Origin: Amborella trichopoda
Taxonomy: Eukaryota; Streptophyta; Magnoliopsida; Amborellales; Amborellaceae
Assembly (NCBI RefSeq): GCF_000471905.2
Contig: NW_006500353.1
Span: 2,126,918-2,190,917 of the forward strand
Reading direction: 5' to 3'
Length of the DNA stretch: 64,000 nucleotides
Positions within the stretch are counted from its first letter, which is position 1. Every line of letters starts with the position of its first letter. The translations under genes were made by a program, and so were the position numbers. The notes under the pieces were generated by a model. The model had not been told where the DNA came from, made no database searches, and worked only from the letters and a program-made list of their open reading frames with translations. Shown one piece after another: positions 12,701 through 26,200 of this stretch.

Positions 12701-15700
12701 TCTTATATTCAATCCATTTGTGGCCCTTCCACTGTATTTCTTGGATGGTGTTTACATGGACTGTATCTTTTTTCTTTCATTCCAATGCAGCTCACAATTT
12801 TCTCATTTCCAGGTTGAAAACTTATTCTATAATATGACTGCTCGAAGGAAAACTCTGCAGAGTTCTAATGATGATTATACAAAGATAGTAGATTTGATTA
12901 GTCGTTTTGCAATTCATAATGTGGATGTGAGCTTCTCTTGCAGAAAGGTTGGCCTCAATCACTGATGCTACAGTTATATCTTGTTTTAGGATTTTGTATT
13001 TCCCATTAGTCAAAAAATAAGCATGAATGACTCTCAGTTCTTGTAATTGAGACAGCATGGTATGAACAGAGCAGATGTTCATACTTCAGGCTCATGTTCA
13101 AGGCTAGATGCCATCAGATCAGTCTATGGACTTGCAGTTGCTCGTGATCTAATGGAAATCACTGCTTCTGATGATGATCCTTCTAGGTCTATATTTAATA
13201 TGAATGGCTTTATCTCCAATGCCAACTACATTGCAAAGAAGACAACCATGGTTCTATACATAAATGGTATGTTGTGTCTTGATAGTCTTGCTATTATTGT
13301 TAACACGAAAGGTCATTATCTTTTGCTTTCGTCATTTTTTTGTGCTAGGGAAAGTAAACCATAATGGACTACGACATACAGTAATCCAAAGGGAGTGCAC
13401 TATCCATTACTGATGGCGGACAAGGAGTATGAATTGTATTGGGGTCCACTACGACATTCACCCTTGTGCATTTAATCTCCACCATTTGTCATCTAGAATG
13501 TTGGTGGATGACCCTATGGAGTACCATCAACATGGTGTGCTAGCCCTTTGTGTTATGGTCAATATGGGTTGCAGAATGGAATTAATTAAGCTTTGTTGTG
13601 AATCGTAATGCCAATACATGATATAATTTCTACTGTCCCAACTTTAGTAGTCTTGTATTTGATTAAGCTAAAATATTATGAGCTCTAGTGGCAGCATATT
13701 GTTAACTGTTCATTCACTCCTCCAGTGAAAACCCTATGTAGGAGTATTGTGAGACCCCAAACTTTAGGGATGTTATATAAGTAAAAAAGAAAATTTGCAA
13801 GCACTCCATGTGTGCTTGGAAAAACACACGTCCTATGATTAAATAGAGAACATCCAATATTGAACAGTCAAATCTAAGCATTTAGGAACTAAAAACTCCC
13901 CTTTTTTAATACTCATTGAGTGATTCTATGGTGGATATCAATATTTTAGATAAAAAAGCGTAGGACTTTTGCCCGAGGGAGTAAGTGCGTGGTGTGCTCC
14001 CATGGAGGTACACTCTTGCTGGAGTACACTATATGTACTCTTTAACTAATATGAATATAATAGTGTTGATTGGATTTAACCTCCTGAAGTTTGATTTGTT
14101 TGCATTTATTCTAGTTTTTATTTTCAAGCATTATCCTTTTTATTCTACATGAGAACCTGGATCTGTATTGATGTAATTTCATGTCATTTTTAGCTATGCT
14201 CTCATTTAATGGGCTTAATTAACTCAGGATTGATAATGTATGGACCAATGATGCTAAATGGTTACAAATTTGTCTTGTTCATTGCATACTTGGGACACAT
14301 CTTGGTTGAATGCATGACATTGTCTTCATCTCTTGATGATGCTATCTCCTTCTATTCATAACATATACTCCACCCTAATCTGGTGCTGTTATAGAGAGAA
14401 TACGCCAAAGTGGTCTTCTCTTCATGGACCTTCTCTCATTACTGTTTGTATAAACAACCTTTGTGCAAAACTGCAACCCTACTGAACCAACATAGAAAGC
14501 TTCAAATAGGATAGACTGATCACATTACTAATGAGACACTTCTGAGGCTAGCGAAGCAAAAGAAATGAGAATAGTCGTACTGTATCCTTGAAAAGTAGTT
14601 CTAATACAAATAGAATTAAGGTATAACTGAAGTAGTAAAATATAATATGTGTTTTTAGACCGGGAGCTGTGTATGGAATTAGTGCTGGTTGGCTAGGTGA
14701 GTGTGATTGGTCGATAACAAATAGCCTGAAAAAATTCTAAAAAATCCTAGGAAAATTAAGAAAAATGTAAAATTTGAGAAAAATAAAAAAAGAACAGAAA
14801 AATTGTACGTACATACTAGGAAAATTTAGGAAGCTTATAGATACTGAGGGTTTAAACTACGAGAGTTTCAGGAACACATTCAATCGTCCAAATTGGAGTA
14901 TATAACACTAATGATATTCATAGGAGCAATCCAAGTTACACAGATACATGCAGGACCCCATCTACTGTCAATATGAATGACTAGAAGGTTCATATGCATC
15001 TTGGTCACAGTCATGCAGACTATCTCGATAATAATTCTGGAAGGACTCCAATGCTCAGAACCCCAAGGCTTGTCTAACCCTTGTGCTTCTGCTCACCTTG
15101 CCGCTTGTGCTCCCTCTGTCACCATCTTATGGTTTAGTGGTCTTATCATCATCATCTCCTCGTCCATCTTCCCAATACTTCTCATCTTGTGCAGCTCCTC
15201 TAACTTGTGCCTCTTCACTTTGACCTTTGTATTGGATGGGCCTTGACTCTACTACCAACCTCTCATTGAGAAGTGGTGCCTCCACTTCCACCAACAACTC
15301 CTCAGCTGGATCTTCTACATTGATTTGAACTCTGTGGATTTAGCTTTCTTCCAAGTCTGAAAAATTTGTTTGATTTCTCGCAAAATCTGGGTAAAGAATT
15401 GTGATAGAGGGCTCAAATGCAGCCCTGGGGTTGTATTTCGGGGCTTAATACCCCTTGTTGGCTAAGAAATGCTAAGTTGTTGTTTGTCTAACCAAAAGGA
15501 AAGAAGAATCAACCGAACCCAACGACTCTTTGTTGACTCAGCTATGACCGTGGGCTCGCCCGAGTCTGGCCAGGAAGCAGCCGGGTTCTTACAGGGACCC
15601 ACTCGTTTCTGAACTAGAGGGCTAGTCCCCTAGTTCGGAACCATCTCAACCTAGCAAGCTGCCAAGGTCCTAGCGATTGGGTTGAGTGGGAACCTGAATC

Positions 15701-18700
15701 TCTTAGTACAATAATGCCCTCTGCCTTAACATGGTCAGGTTTTTAGTCATGTAGTGTCGGGTGGAGCATGGCATTTCTCCACAATTTGGAGGTTGTGATG
15801 CAGGGGATACAAGTTCCTAGGAAGATGGTAGGACTGCATCATCATGTAGCTGGATGCCTTATTTGTGTGTCTTGCTTGCCAAAGGGAGGTTTAGTTCTTC
15901 TATCAGATAGTCGACCATAATAATCTATAGTGAGGTAACTTATAGAGTGAATCCCCAAAAGTGAGTTGTGTATCAGCTTCAATGGCCGTTTCTCTTTAAA
16001 TTAATTTGTTTATGATACATTGACCCTACTTGCCTTATTTCTGTTACATACAATGATTTGGGTTCTTTTCACTTCATGATCATTCTAGGGTTTTCAATTG
16101 CTTCTAACTGTCTGTAGGTTTATCTTCCTTAGATTGCGGAACTTTTTTTTATTAATTATCATTGTTTGTTGCTTGGTTGCATTTTTACATGCTGATATAA
16201 ACATGGGTAATCATTTTTTTCCACGTTTTTACAAACCAGAATAGTCTCAGTTATCTTATATCTACAATATTTGTACTTTTATATTTTGAATTTATGATGT
16301 TTCTTCTGACAAGGAACATCTTTGTTAAAATTTCATCTGGTGAACCCATCTTTCATTTCTTGTTAATATTTGCAAGTCTGGTTGCTCACTTGATGCAATA
16401 ATATAATATGGTTGAGTATGCATAGAAAAAAGGGTGCTCAATTGTTTATTTATGGAACTTCTATTGGAATTGTCGTGCTACATGGAGTATTACTTATTGC
16501 TCATGGATTCTCATATTTAAGAAACAAAATTAATGCACTGGGTTTGAAAAGTGTTTTTGCAAATTTTTTATTCTTGAATATTAGCATTTGACATTGTGTA
16601 TTTTCTGCAAATTTTGTTATTCTTGTGATTGAAAAATCTTACTTCATTTTCTTTCTTGTTTTTGCTCTCTATTAAGCATCACTACTATCATTTGTCATAT
16701 TATGTATTTTCTACTTATCACTGCTGCTAGGGGCAAGGATATATTGTGATGTTTTGATTCATACTCAGTGTTTATTTCGCTTTTCATTTGTTGCCTCTAA
16801 TTGTTCTTTTCACCACAGATAGATTAGTTGAATGCACAGCTTTAAAGCGAGCTATTGAAATCATCTATGCTGCAACCTTGCCCAAAGCATCAAAACCGTT
16901 CATCTATATGTCAATCATATTGCCATCTGAGCACGTGGATGTGAATGTACATCCTACCAAACGGGAGGTATGATGGTTGCCGGCAAAATGGATATAATCT
17001 AAGAACATTCAATTCCTTGAGTAGGACTGTAAGGTTAGAAAGCACTATTAGGACGTTCTTTTCCGTTCGTAAATATGAAGTTTTTATTCGTAATCATTTT
17101 CTGAGGATCTCTGTAGTTCCCTACCCTAAAGAAAATATCAAGCTTGAACCTCATGAATATTGTGTATGTAGGTGAGCCTTTTGAATCAAGAAAATATCGT
17201 TGAAAGCATGCAAGGGGCAATCGAATCAAAGCTGATGAGCTCTAACACAACAAGGATGTTTCAAACACAGGTATGTTTTATAGAAAGTAGAAAGTTGGCT
17301 TGATCTATTTGTAGATTAAATATTCTACAACATACATATTTTTAGTTGGTCTTTTCTGTGTTCTGCAAGTCTTGTTGTAGGTCCATGCTCTGTTGTTCTT
17401 TTATTTTCATAGATCAAGCAAGCACTTTCTCACCTCTAGTGGTTGAATCTGTTGATCTTCACCATTGTAACTTTTTTTTGCGTTTTTGTCTATAGTTCTT
17501 TAGAGGGCTTCTGAATTGTCGTAACAGATGAGGCATCTCTCTGAGCTTTATGAAGTTGTCAATGTCATTGCAATTCTTTGAAACCATTAAACCATTTGTG
17601 TTTCTCAGCTCTCCATGTGAATGGAGCCCATTGAGGTGCTTTTCCGGACAACAAATGCCATGATGTCAAAACTTATTCCAGCTAGCATGGACTTCTTTTC
17701 CCTTTATGCCTTTCTTGAAAAGCACCATTGTGTATCAAGGAGGCATTTGAATTCTTAAATTTTATTTCATGATGAAAGATAATATAGATTTTAAAGGCAT
17801 AACCTCATGATGAGGCAAAACCCTCACGGCTCAGAAGGTCATATAGCTATGTCATTTAGACCCATATGCAGCTTCCTAGATACGTAACAGTTCACCTAGT
17901 TTACAAATTAAGAAATGCTCTCTATGGACTCAAAAGATGCTCCTGGGGCTGGGCCTGACGGATTTCATGCCACTTCTAAGCAATGTATTGATGACCCATT
18001 TGCTCATCATCAGGTTGATCATACATAATTTTGTATTCAACCAACTTTATTATGACTAATGACTTCTTAATCATATCACATATTTCGGATACTTCCCATT
18101 GGGAATGGAATTAAGAAAAGCTTAATGGCAAAAAAATGACTTGCAGGAAACAAAATTTTCACCACAATATTTTCTTGGTCCTATGAGTCTGAGCTTAAGG
18201 GGCACTGACAAGAAGAAATTTGGGTGCCTGGTGATGTTTGATGAGGCATTTTCTTTGATTTGGCCAGTGTTCAAAATGGAGTTCATTATCTGTCTATTTC
18301 CTTTTACTATAAACCCAGAGAGCATGACGTAGCTGAATGACTTCTTTATTTCTATAGTTACTTCTTCTCTTTCTGGCATCTGAAGATGAGTAGGTTGTTT
18401 ACCATTCTTGTAGGTTGTATACCATTCTAGTATTTGTGTATTGTCGAGTTGCATCCTCAATACTCATATTTGTGAATGGATCTAAATTTGTATAATGGCA
18501 TCTTAGCTTACGTCCTCTTTTTATTTAATGGAGTAGCTAAGAAACACAGTTTTGTAGGAGGACTGTAAACGGATTATGGGCTGGGCACATGCTACCAGAA
18601 AGATTCTTATAGTCATATTTTTGTTGATCTTCCATTCAAGGTCTCATATGGAGATGTTCTATTTAAAAATGGTATCATTGATTAGACGAATGGCGACAAT

Positions 18701-21700
18701 CAACAGATAGGCAAAACTCTCTGGTGATAATCAGTGGTCATTGACGTGGAAACTTCTTAATCATGTCTAGCTTTTCTTTTAGCTACACTGTTTTGTTGGT
18801 GCTGTATAAGCACATACATTCTGCAGCACAATTCGTCACTCATTTAATTTAGAGGCAAATTAAATGCTCAGATGATGGTGTAGGTGAAGGGTACTGCTGT
18901 CCATTTAATACAAGCTCTCTCTCTCTCTCTGCACAAATTCACACACATATATAGGTATTAACGTATATGCACACATGCTCAAGCACGCACTTTGTAACCA
19001 ATTATGCTCCCAAGCATAAGGTCATAAAAATAACAAGAATCGGAAAGGAAGATGGCACGACAAGGGTTCACCCCCTCAAACTCGATTTTTTAATGGATTG
19101 TGGATCCAAAAAGCAAAAAAAAACTCAAAAGCACCTGAAATTAATCTCCACCACATCAAAATGAATTAGGGCTATCAAAAAGATCCAACTATGATCAATC
19201 TACTATCCATTGAAATTGACAATCCATATCAAATTTTGAGTTAACAGTAAAGATGGCACAATTTTTAGGAAATTGATCTTGGAGGCTAAGAGAATGATTT
19301 GGAGCTTTTTGGGTCCTAACCCGTTAAATAGCATGGCTATATGAGGTGCATCCTGATGGTTCTGGGTGAGGCCATACCTAACCATTTTCCAGAACATTAT
19401 TAATAGATTTCGTGAATTAAATTATAGATGAGTGCTCTTTATTCAGTTCTCCCCCATGAGAAACAGTTTATATGCAAGCATTGAGAAGGACATTTCGTAT
19501 TTTATCATCTGTAGTAGAATGGCCATTAGTCAAATGGATATGTGTTACCAGATGTTGGTACAGAGTTAGAGGGGACTGCAGTGACTTAGTCCTGCAGTTA
19601 GGAGGTCTAGAAGCCCCTAAAAGTGACTTAGTCCTTTTCTACTTGGAAGCAATCAAGGCCAAGCCAATCAAAGAAGAGAAGAGGATAAAAAGTAAAAATA
19701 AGTTATTAGAGAGTAGTAAGAGAGGGCAAGAGGAGAAAAAAGGAAGAGGAGAGAGGGAGGGAAAGTGGCGTGAGGAAGAGATAGAGAGAGAAGAGAGACA
19801 GTGGCATGATGGTCTAGAATGACCATCACACACCTTTTATATTAATAAAGTATACCAAATTACAATATTGCCCATGAAGAATGAAATCAGACATTTAAGT
19901 CCTAAACAATAATAAAAAACATTTATGCCCTTATCATCATCATTGCCGTTTCCCAATTAATTGGGGTCGGCTACATGAATTCTAGTATGCCATTCTGCTC
20001 TATTTAAGGCCATACCCTCTATGAGGCTATAAGTCCTCATATCTTTTCGGACTACTTCCAACCATGTCCTTTTGGGCCTCCCCTTTGCCCTTTTCAATCA
20101 TTCCACTTTAACTAACTCGCACCTCGTAACAGGTGTTGTACTGGGTCAACATCAGGCATTTATACCCTCATATATAATTATAATTAATTTTTTCCAACAC
20201 TCCCCTTCAAATTGGTTCATAGATATGAATCATGCCTAGGTTGCTTGTGATATCTTGTTCTCTATCCTGTCCAACAGCTTTAGGGAAAAAATCTGCAAGT
20301 TGATCTTTAGACTTCATATGAGGAGTATGAATGATCTTGTCAACAACTTTCTCTAATGAAGTGACAAGCTACTACAATGTGTTTGGTTTTTTCATAAAAT
20401 ATAGGATTCCCAGAGATATGAATGACAATTTCATTGTCACAGTACAAAGTCATGAGAAGCTTAACTTTAAACCCCCAAATGAGAGAGAACATTTTTAACC
20501 CGCATTACTTCACCTAGACGATGAGTCATATGTTCAGATTCAACACTTGATCTTGCCACCACATTTTGTTTCTTGCTTTTCCAAGAGACCAGATTTCCTA
20601 AAATAAAGGTACAATAGCTAGTTGGATCGCCTATTAATTGGCATCCAGCCCAATGAGCATCAGTGTAAATAACAACATTACAATGCGCTTGATTGGAGAA
20701 AAGTGTCCCCCTCTCCGGAGCAGGCTTGAGTATCTCAGTCGATACATTGTATCAAGATGTGGGTTACGTGGTATATGCATAAATTGGCTGACCACACTGA
20801 CTGCATAAGAGATGTCTGGTTGTGTGATCGTGACGTATATGAGCTTGCCCACTATTCATTGATACTGGTTGGGATTTTCAAGTAACACTCCGCTTTCTCT
20901 ATGAAGTTTTAGATTGACTTACGTAGGAGTATCAGCTGGTCTAGCTCCTAACATTGCAGTTTGCTGTAACAAGTCTAGGACATATTTTCTTTGGGAGATG
21001 CCTATCCCTTTCTTTGATCTTGCCAAGTCAATGCCTAAAAAATACTTGTGGCCCTAAATCTTTGATAGCGAACACCTTGCTTAGATATGATTTAAGATCC
21101 TCAATCTCCTTCACATTGTTCTCTATCACAACAATATTATCGACATACATTATAAGGGTTGTAATCCCAACACTATTCTTCTTTACAAAGAGCTTTTGTT
21201 CTGTCTAACTTCTTCTAAATTTCAGCAACACATTACTGAATTTTTCAAACCATGCTCTAAGTGACTGTTTAAATCTACAAGTCTCCTTTAATTTTCACAC
21301 CTTTTTTGTCTCCCCTTGATCTAAAATAATCAATAAACTTGGAGCTTTGGCCATATAGATTTCTTATTGGATGTCTCCTTGCAAGAAAGCATTCTTTACA
21401 TCTAGCTGGTGGAGAGGCCAAGATTTATTAGCAAGTAGAGAAAGAGTGATTCTCACAGTGTTCAACTTGGCCATTGGAGCAAACATTTCTTGGTAGTTTA
21501 TGCCAGGAGTTTGAGTGAAACCCTTTGCAACCAGTCTAGCCTTATACCTTTCAATTGCCATCGGCCTTGTACTTCACAGTGTATATGCACCAACATCCTA
21601 TGACCTTCTTCCCTTTAGGATGGTTGGTGATGTCATATGCATATTTGCTCAAGCGCTCGCATCTCATCACTCATATCAGCTTTCGATTGAGGTTGTGAAA

Positions 21701-23167
21701 TGGCCTTTGCAACATAGGAAGGTGTTTGAATAGAAGAAGACATGGATTTATAGGATATAAAGTTCCCTATAGGATGTTGAGCACAATAATGCTTACCCTT
21801 GCGTACGACAATGGGTTAGTCCACATTAGGACTCTCAGAGAATTCCTGATTCTGGGTTAGCATTCGGGGTATAATCGTGGTGACCTTTGGGTTGTACCAT
21901 CTTCTTTCTCCTGATATATGTCTTCAACTCCTTCTCATGGTGTACAACATTCTTTTTAGATACACTATTCTCTTCAAATAAAAGTGGTGTGGGAATAGGA
22001 AAGGGAACCACATATGTGCTCTCTTCACTAAAATGTATCTTGTTCTTTCCTCTCCCTAAAGAGAGCATTCTGACCAGTAGATGAGAAGTACATAACATAT
22101 TCAAAGAAAGTAACATTTATGGAGGCATAACTGACCTTGTTAATAACATCATAACACTTGAATCCTTTTTATGATATGGATATCCAAGGAAAACATATTT
22201 GACAGCTTTGGCATCAAGGTTGTCCCTCTGTGGACCAAGTATATGGACAAAACATATTCAACCAAGTGGTAAAGTCTTACCACTCAGAGCATTTTGCCTA
22301 AGTGATTCATATTCTCCATTAACTCCTCTCGGAAGATAAAAAATATTTCTTTGCTTTTTTGCACAAGATGAGCACTATATAGGCTGATATAGGCTCAGTT
22401 TTCCGAAAAAACACGAAGACAAGCATAATAACTTCCACTGACAAGTCCCTTTGTTTGAAACTATTGATTTGTTACTCCAGCTTATATATCTTTGCAAAAT
22501 TTTTCTTTTGGGAATAAGCCTTAGAAACTACATCAGATATTTCCTTAAAGGCATTGTAAGTCATAAAAGTTCGACTCAAATTAGGTTGTATGGAAGACAA
22601 TGACCAATTCATAATTACCATATCATCGACTTCCCCGGTCTGCATATTTAGGATCCCTGAGATCTGGTTTTTCTACTTGACCTTCAATCTATCCCAACTT
22701 TTTTCTTCTATTAAGAAATAATCTAACTCACCTGGCCCACTCCAAATAATTTGTGCCATCAAATTTAATTTTGGTAATTTGGAATCCAGATTGCTCCATA
22801 TTTAATGTTTGCTAAGACATCTTCTACTGTGGTTGATATTTGGTTACTTCCTCAGAACTAATCAGTTTTCTATCAAACACATGATCTACATCAAGAAATC
22901 ACCAAAAGAAATCTCCTTCATCAACCCAATTATAGCTGGAAAAAACTAGGGTTTTGGGACACGATGATTTCATCTAACCATACAAATGCCATCAGCCATA
23001 AATCATATCTCCACACACCCTTTGTTTGATGCTTTTGTTTTTTCTTCGATGCTTTGATACCAAGTTAGAAGTAAACAAGGGCAAATCAATCAAAAAAGAG
23101 AAGAAGAGAAAAGTAAAATGAAGTTATCAGAGAGTAGTAAGAGAGGGAAAGAGCTGAAAGAAGGAAA

Positions 23168-23200
<33 letters not shown>

Positions 23201-26200
23201 TCGTGATGATCTAGAATGAGCATCACGCACCTCCTTTTATATTAATAAAGTATATCGAATTTCAATAATGCCCATGAAGAATGAAATAGGGCATATACAT
23301 CCTAAACAACAATAAAAGATATTTATACCCTCATATATACCAATAATTATTTATTTCCAACGTTTCATAGTTGATATTAAAGACGGTTCTCAGCCAATGA
23401 AATATGACCTCATTTAGAGCGTAAGCTGCTTGATCTATTTCTAATGCCATCGTGTTCTTCCTCTTACACTTTTATGATTTGCATATCCTTCAACATGTGA
23501 AATATACTTCATTTGTAGTTTTCATTATGTATATTATCTCAAGAAGTGTAATTTCTTGTTTGGAAGAGAGCTTATTGTGACATTTTGAAGCATGGAGAGG
23601 CCAAATTTTTTTTTTTGAATAAATGGAGAGGCAAAATTTTACTAAGGGAATAATATCAGGAAAGCATGCATCTAAGAATGGAAATGTAAGAAAAATGGGA
23701 ATGACAATTATGTAATGCCTTCAAAGATTTTTTAACTTTGGAAACATGTCTACGGTGAAAATGAACCTTGCAATGACCAGTTGTGTTACCCAAGATTTCT
23801 ATGGGAGCATTGGACAAATTTACAAGTTTATGCAAGACCTTAGAAAATCCTTTAATGTGATTGCAAACCTAGGTGGAAACTCTCGCTTCAATAGAGATGT
23901 AGAAATATATAACGCAAATAGCATTACCTCTTTCCTTTTGGCTGGAAGTAAGTCTGATATTTTATTTATTTCTTATTTTGTGCCAATCAACTTGATATTT
24001 GTGGCATGGATACGTTGTTAATTCTTGTTTTGAGATATGTTCCTTGAATTTCCAAGTTCAGCCTCCTTTGGCACCCATGTAGAGGTTGTGGAGAAGGTAC
24101 CTTGTGGTGTTAAATTGTTTCACATTCTCTTAAGTTTTCCAATGAGGAACATATGCACAATGATAAAATATGCAACGAAAAGAATAAGAAGTCACAAAGA
24201 AAGCCCATGATATACTTACAGTTTCTGTTGTGTCCTAAAGGTACAAAAGACGAGAAAGACCTTCTATATGGATTGGCATATTGTTAAGCCTTCTGGTTGA
24301 TAGATATATTGCCTTTTATAATTAGTCTCATGCCTCCAATCTGATATGTCACATCCCTGTGCATGACAGACTGTATGCCCCAGTGCATCTGGTGCCCTTG
24401 TTGCACACAAAGATGCGCAATTGAGTCAATCATCTGGTACAAATTTCTTTACTTAATATTTGTTCTCCACTTTGAAAGATTTTTGAGGTCAGTATATCAC
24501 TGCCTGGTTCTAATATTATTTCATTGTTTCACTGCTGCAGGGTCAAAAACTCAGAAAGTTCCTGTCCATAAAATGGTGAGGACTGATTCTCTTGATCCAG
24601 TTGGAAGACTACATACGTACTTGCAAGTTAAGCCTCTTGGATCGCAAGAAAATAAAACTGACTTGGCCTCTGTAAGGTGGGTTACTGTGGTGCTGGTTGG
24701 CTTTTTCCCTGAATGGTAATTTTAGTTTTCTGGGAAATTGCAACGGATATTATTGTGCCCTTTCTCTGTTTGGAAGAACCCCCATTACATTTTACAAGAA
24801 CCTCTATAATGTTGTCTTTTCTAGCGTGGACCATTTTATAATTGTTATTATTGAGTATATGTTATCATACCATCTCATATACTGCGATATGAAGAATAAT
24901 TTTTTTCCGCTTTTAATAAGCAAAGAATGGCAGAGCAATTATACTTAATGTGTCACACACATTTGCTTAAGTTATATTTGCTTCGATAGATCACATGCCA
25001 CTAGCTGAACATTAGTAGTTGTGCATAGTGACTCAAAAATAATTATTTTATGGATATATCTGTATGTTGAACATTGTTTGACCTGTGATTCACATTAATG
25101 CTTTTGGAAGTTCTTAAAATATTTATTTTGGGTTTATTATTTCGGTTCATTTTCAGAAAATAGATTCATCAGAATTTTTTCCTTGTAGCTGACATGATCT
25201 CGATTTGAACCTTGTGGTATTTGTACTTGTTATTTGAAATATTTTTCCTTGTTATTTGAGCTATGGTGATAAGTTCAGTGACTTCTGGATGGAATTTAGT
25301 ATTTCTGAGAGAGCATTTGAATTGTATCCTTTGCTATGGTCCTGCTGAGAGAAGGAACTTGAGTGGTTCCACTGGAATAAGGTTTGTAGACCTTTGGTCT
25401 TTAGGGGTCTTTAGTACTCTTAGAGATACAAATTGTTTGATGCTTTCTGCATGGCTTTGGCAATTGAGTGACAGTGAAGAAGGTTTATAGATTGGAAAAA
25501 TGAATGAGCATGTAATCACAAGAGGGTAGTTAGAAATTAGAAGAGAACTGGGAATTGCTGGGAGGCCTCCATGGGTTTTAGGGGATCTAGGAAATGGCAA
25601 AAAATGGAGATTCTGGAAAGTTAAATGCTGTGTGATCACATATTGAGCTGCTCTTTATTATTGTTGTTGCTGTTGTTTAAGAGGGACATTCATGCGTGCA
25701 AATTCAACAAGTTTAGTAGTTATGGAATATTACTGGGGAATGATATGTCAAAGGGGTGGGTGGGAAAGATAGAATTGTTACAGATTATGAGTTCTCTTGT
25801 ATGTTTGCAGTCAGATTTACAGCATCTAGTTGTTCTACTTATAACCATAACAAGAAACGTGGCCCTCCCAAGTTGATTGCTTCTCATTGTCATGCTTTTC
25901 TAAATAATATTCTAAAAGGTGATCATCTGCAGCATCATGGTTTTCAGATCCCAAACTATTTTGGATGTAGTTGGAAGAGATGATAGATCGTCTTCTTTGA
26001 TTGTGTAGGAAGTGCTCAAATTTCTTTAGTACCAGCTATGAAAAATTGTGTCCTTTTCTTTATCTTGAGATTAAAATACATGATTTGGGATTCATCCTTT
26101 TCGAAGCGACTCCATAATTCCTTCCATTCTTTCAGAGGGTTGCTGACTTGCTTCTCTATCATTCGTGGGAGCATTCCTATGATACAAATCTTTTAAGTAT

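Larger units (their letters stand above)
19643..23362 (-). mobile_element. Decayed Ty1/copia LTR retrotransposon with both LTRs
   Basis: Read on the minus strand: 5' LTR 23362-23065, then the initiator-Met-type primer site TTGGTATCAAAGC next to it (about 23051-23063), gag remnants near 22.75 kb, integrase and reverse transcriptase remnants, polypurine tract GAAGGGGAG at about 20200-20210, and 3' LTR 20199-19643. The LTRs begin TGTTGGAA on the minus strand and share AGAGAGTAGTAAGAGAGGG and the TTTTATATTAATAAAGTATA block. The left LTR is longer because of a nested LINE. Numerous stops and frameshifts make it inactive. Confidence 0.88.
17271..24221 (+). other. MLH1 intron 7 (about 6.95 kb, end depends on exon 8)
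   Basis: Holds a small L1-like fragment (17905-17985), a CT microsatellite (18915-18930), and a decayed Ty1/copia element with a nested LINE (19643-23362). I see no coding signal in 18.0-19.6 or 23.4-24.2 kb. Confidence 0.8.

Noticed and set aside
18146-18229. Candidate MLH1 exon 8 with acceptor TTGCAG and donor CCTG|GTGATG
   Set aside because: It is 84 nt, phase 0 to 0, so it cannot connect exon 7 to exon 9, and its translation does not resemble MLH1 linkers.
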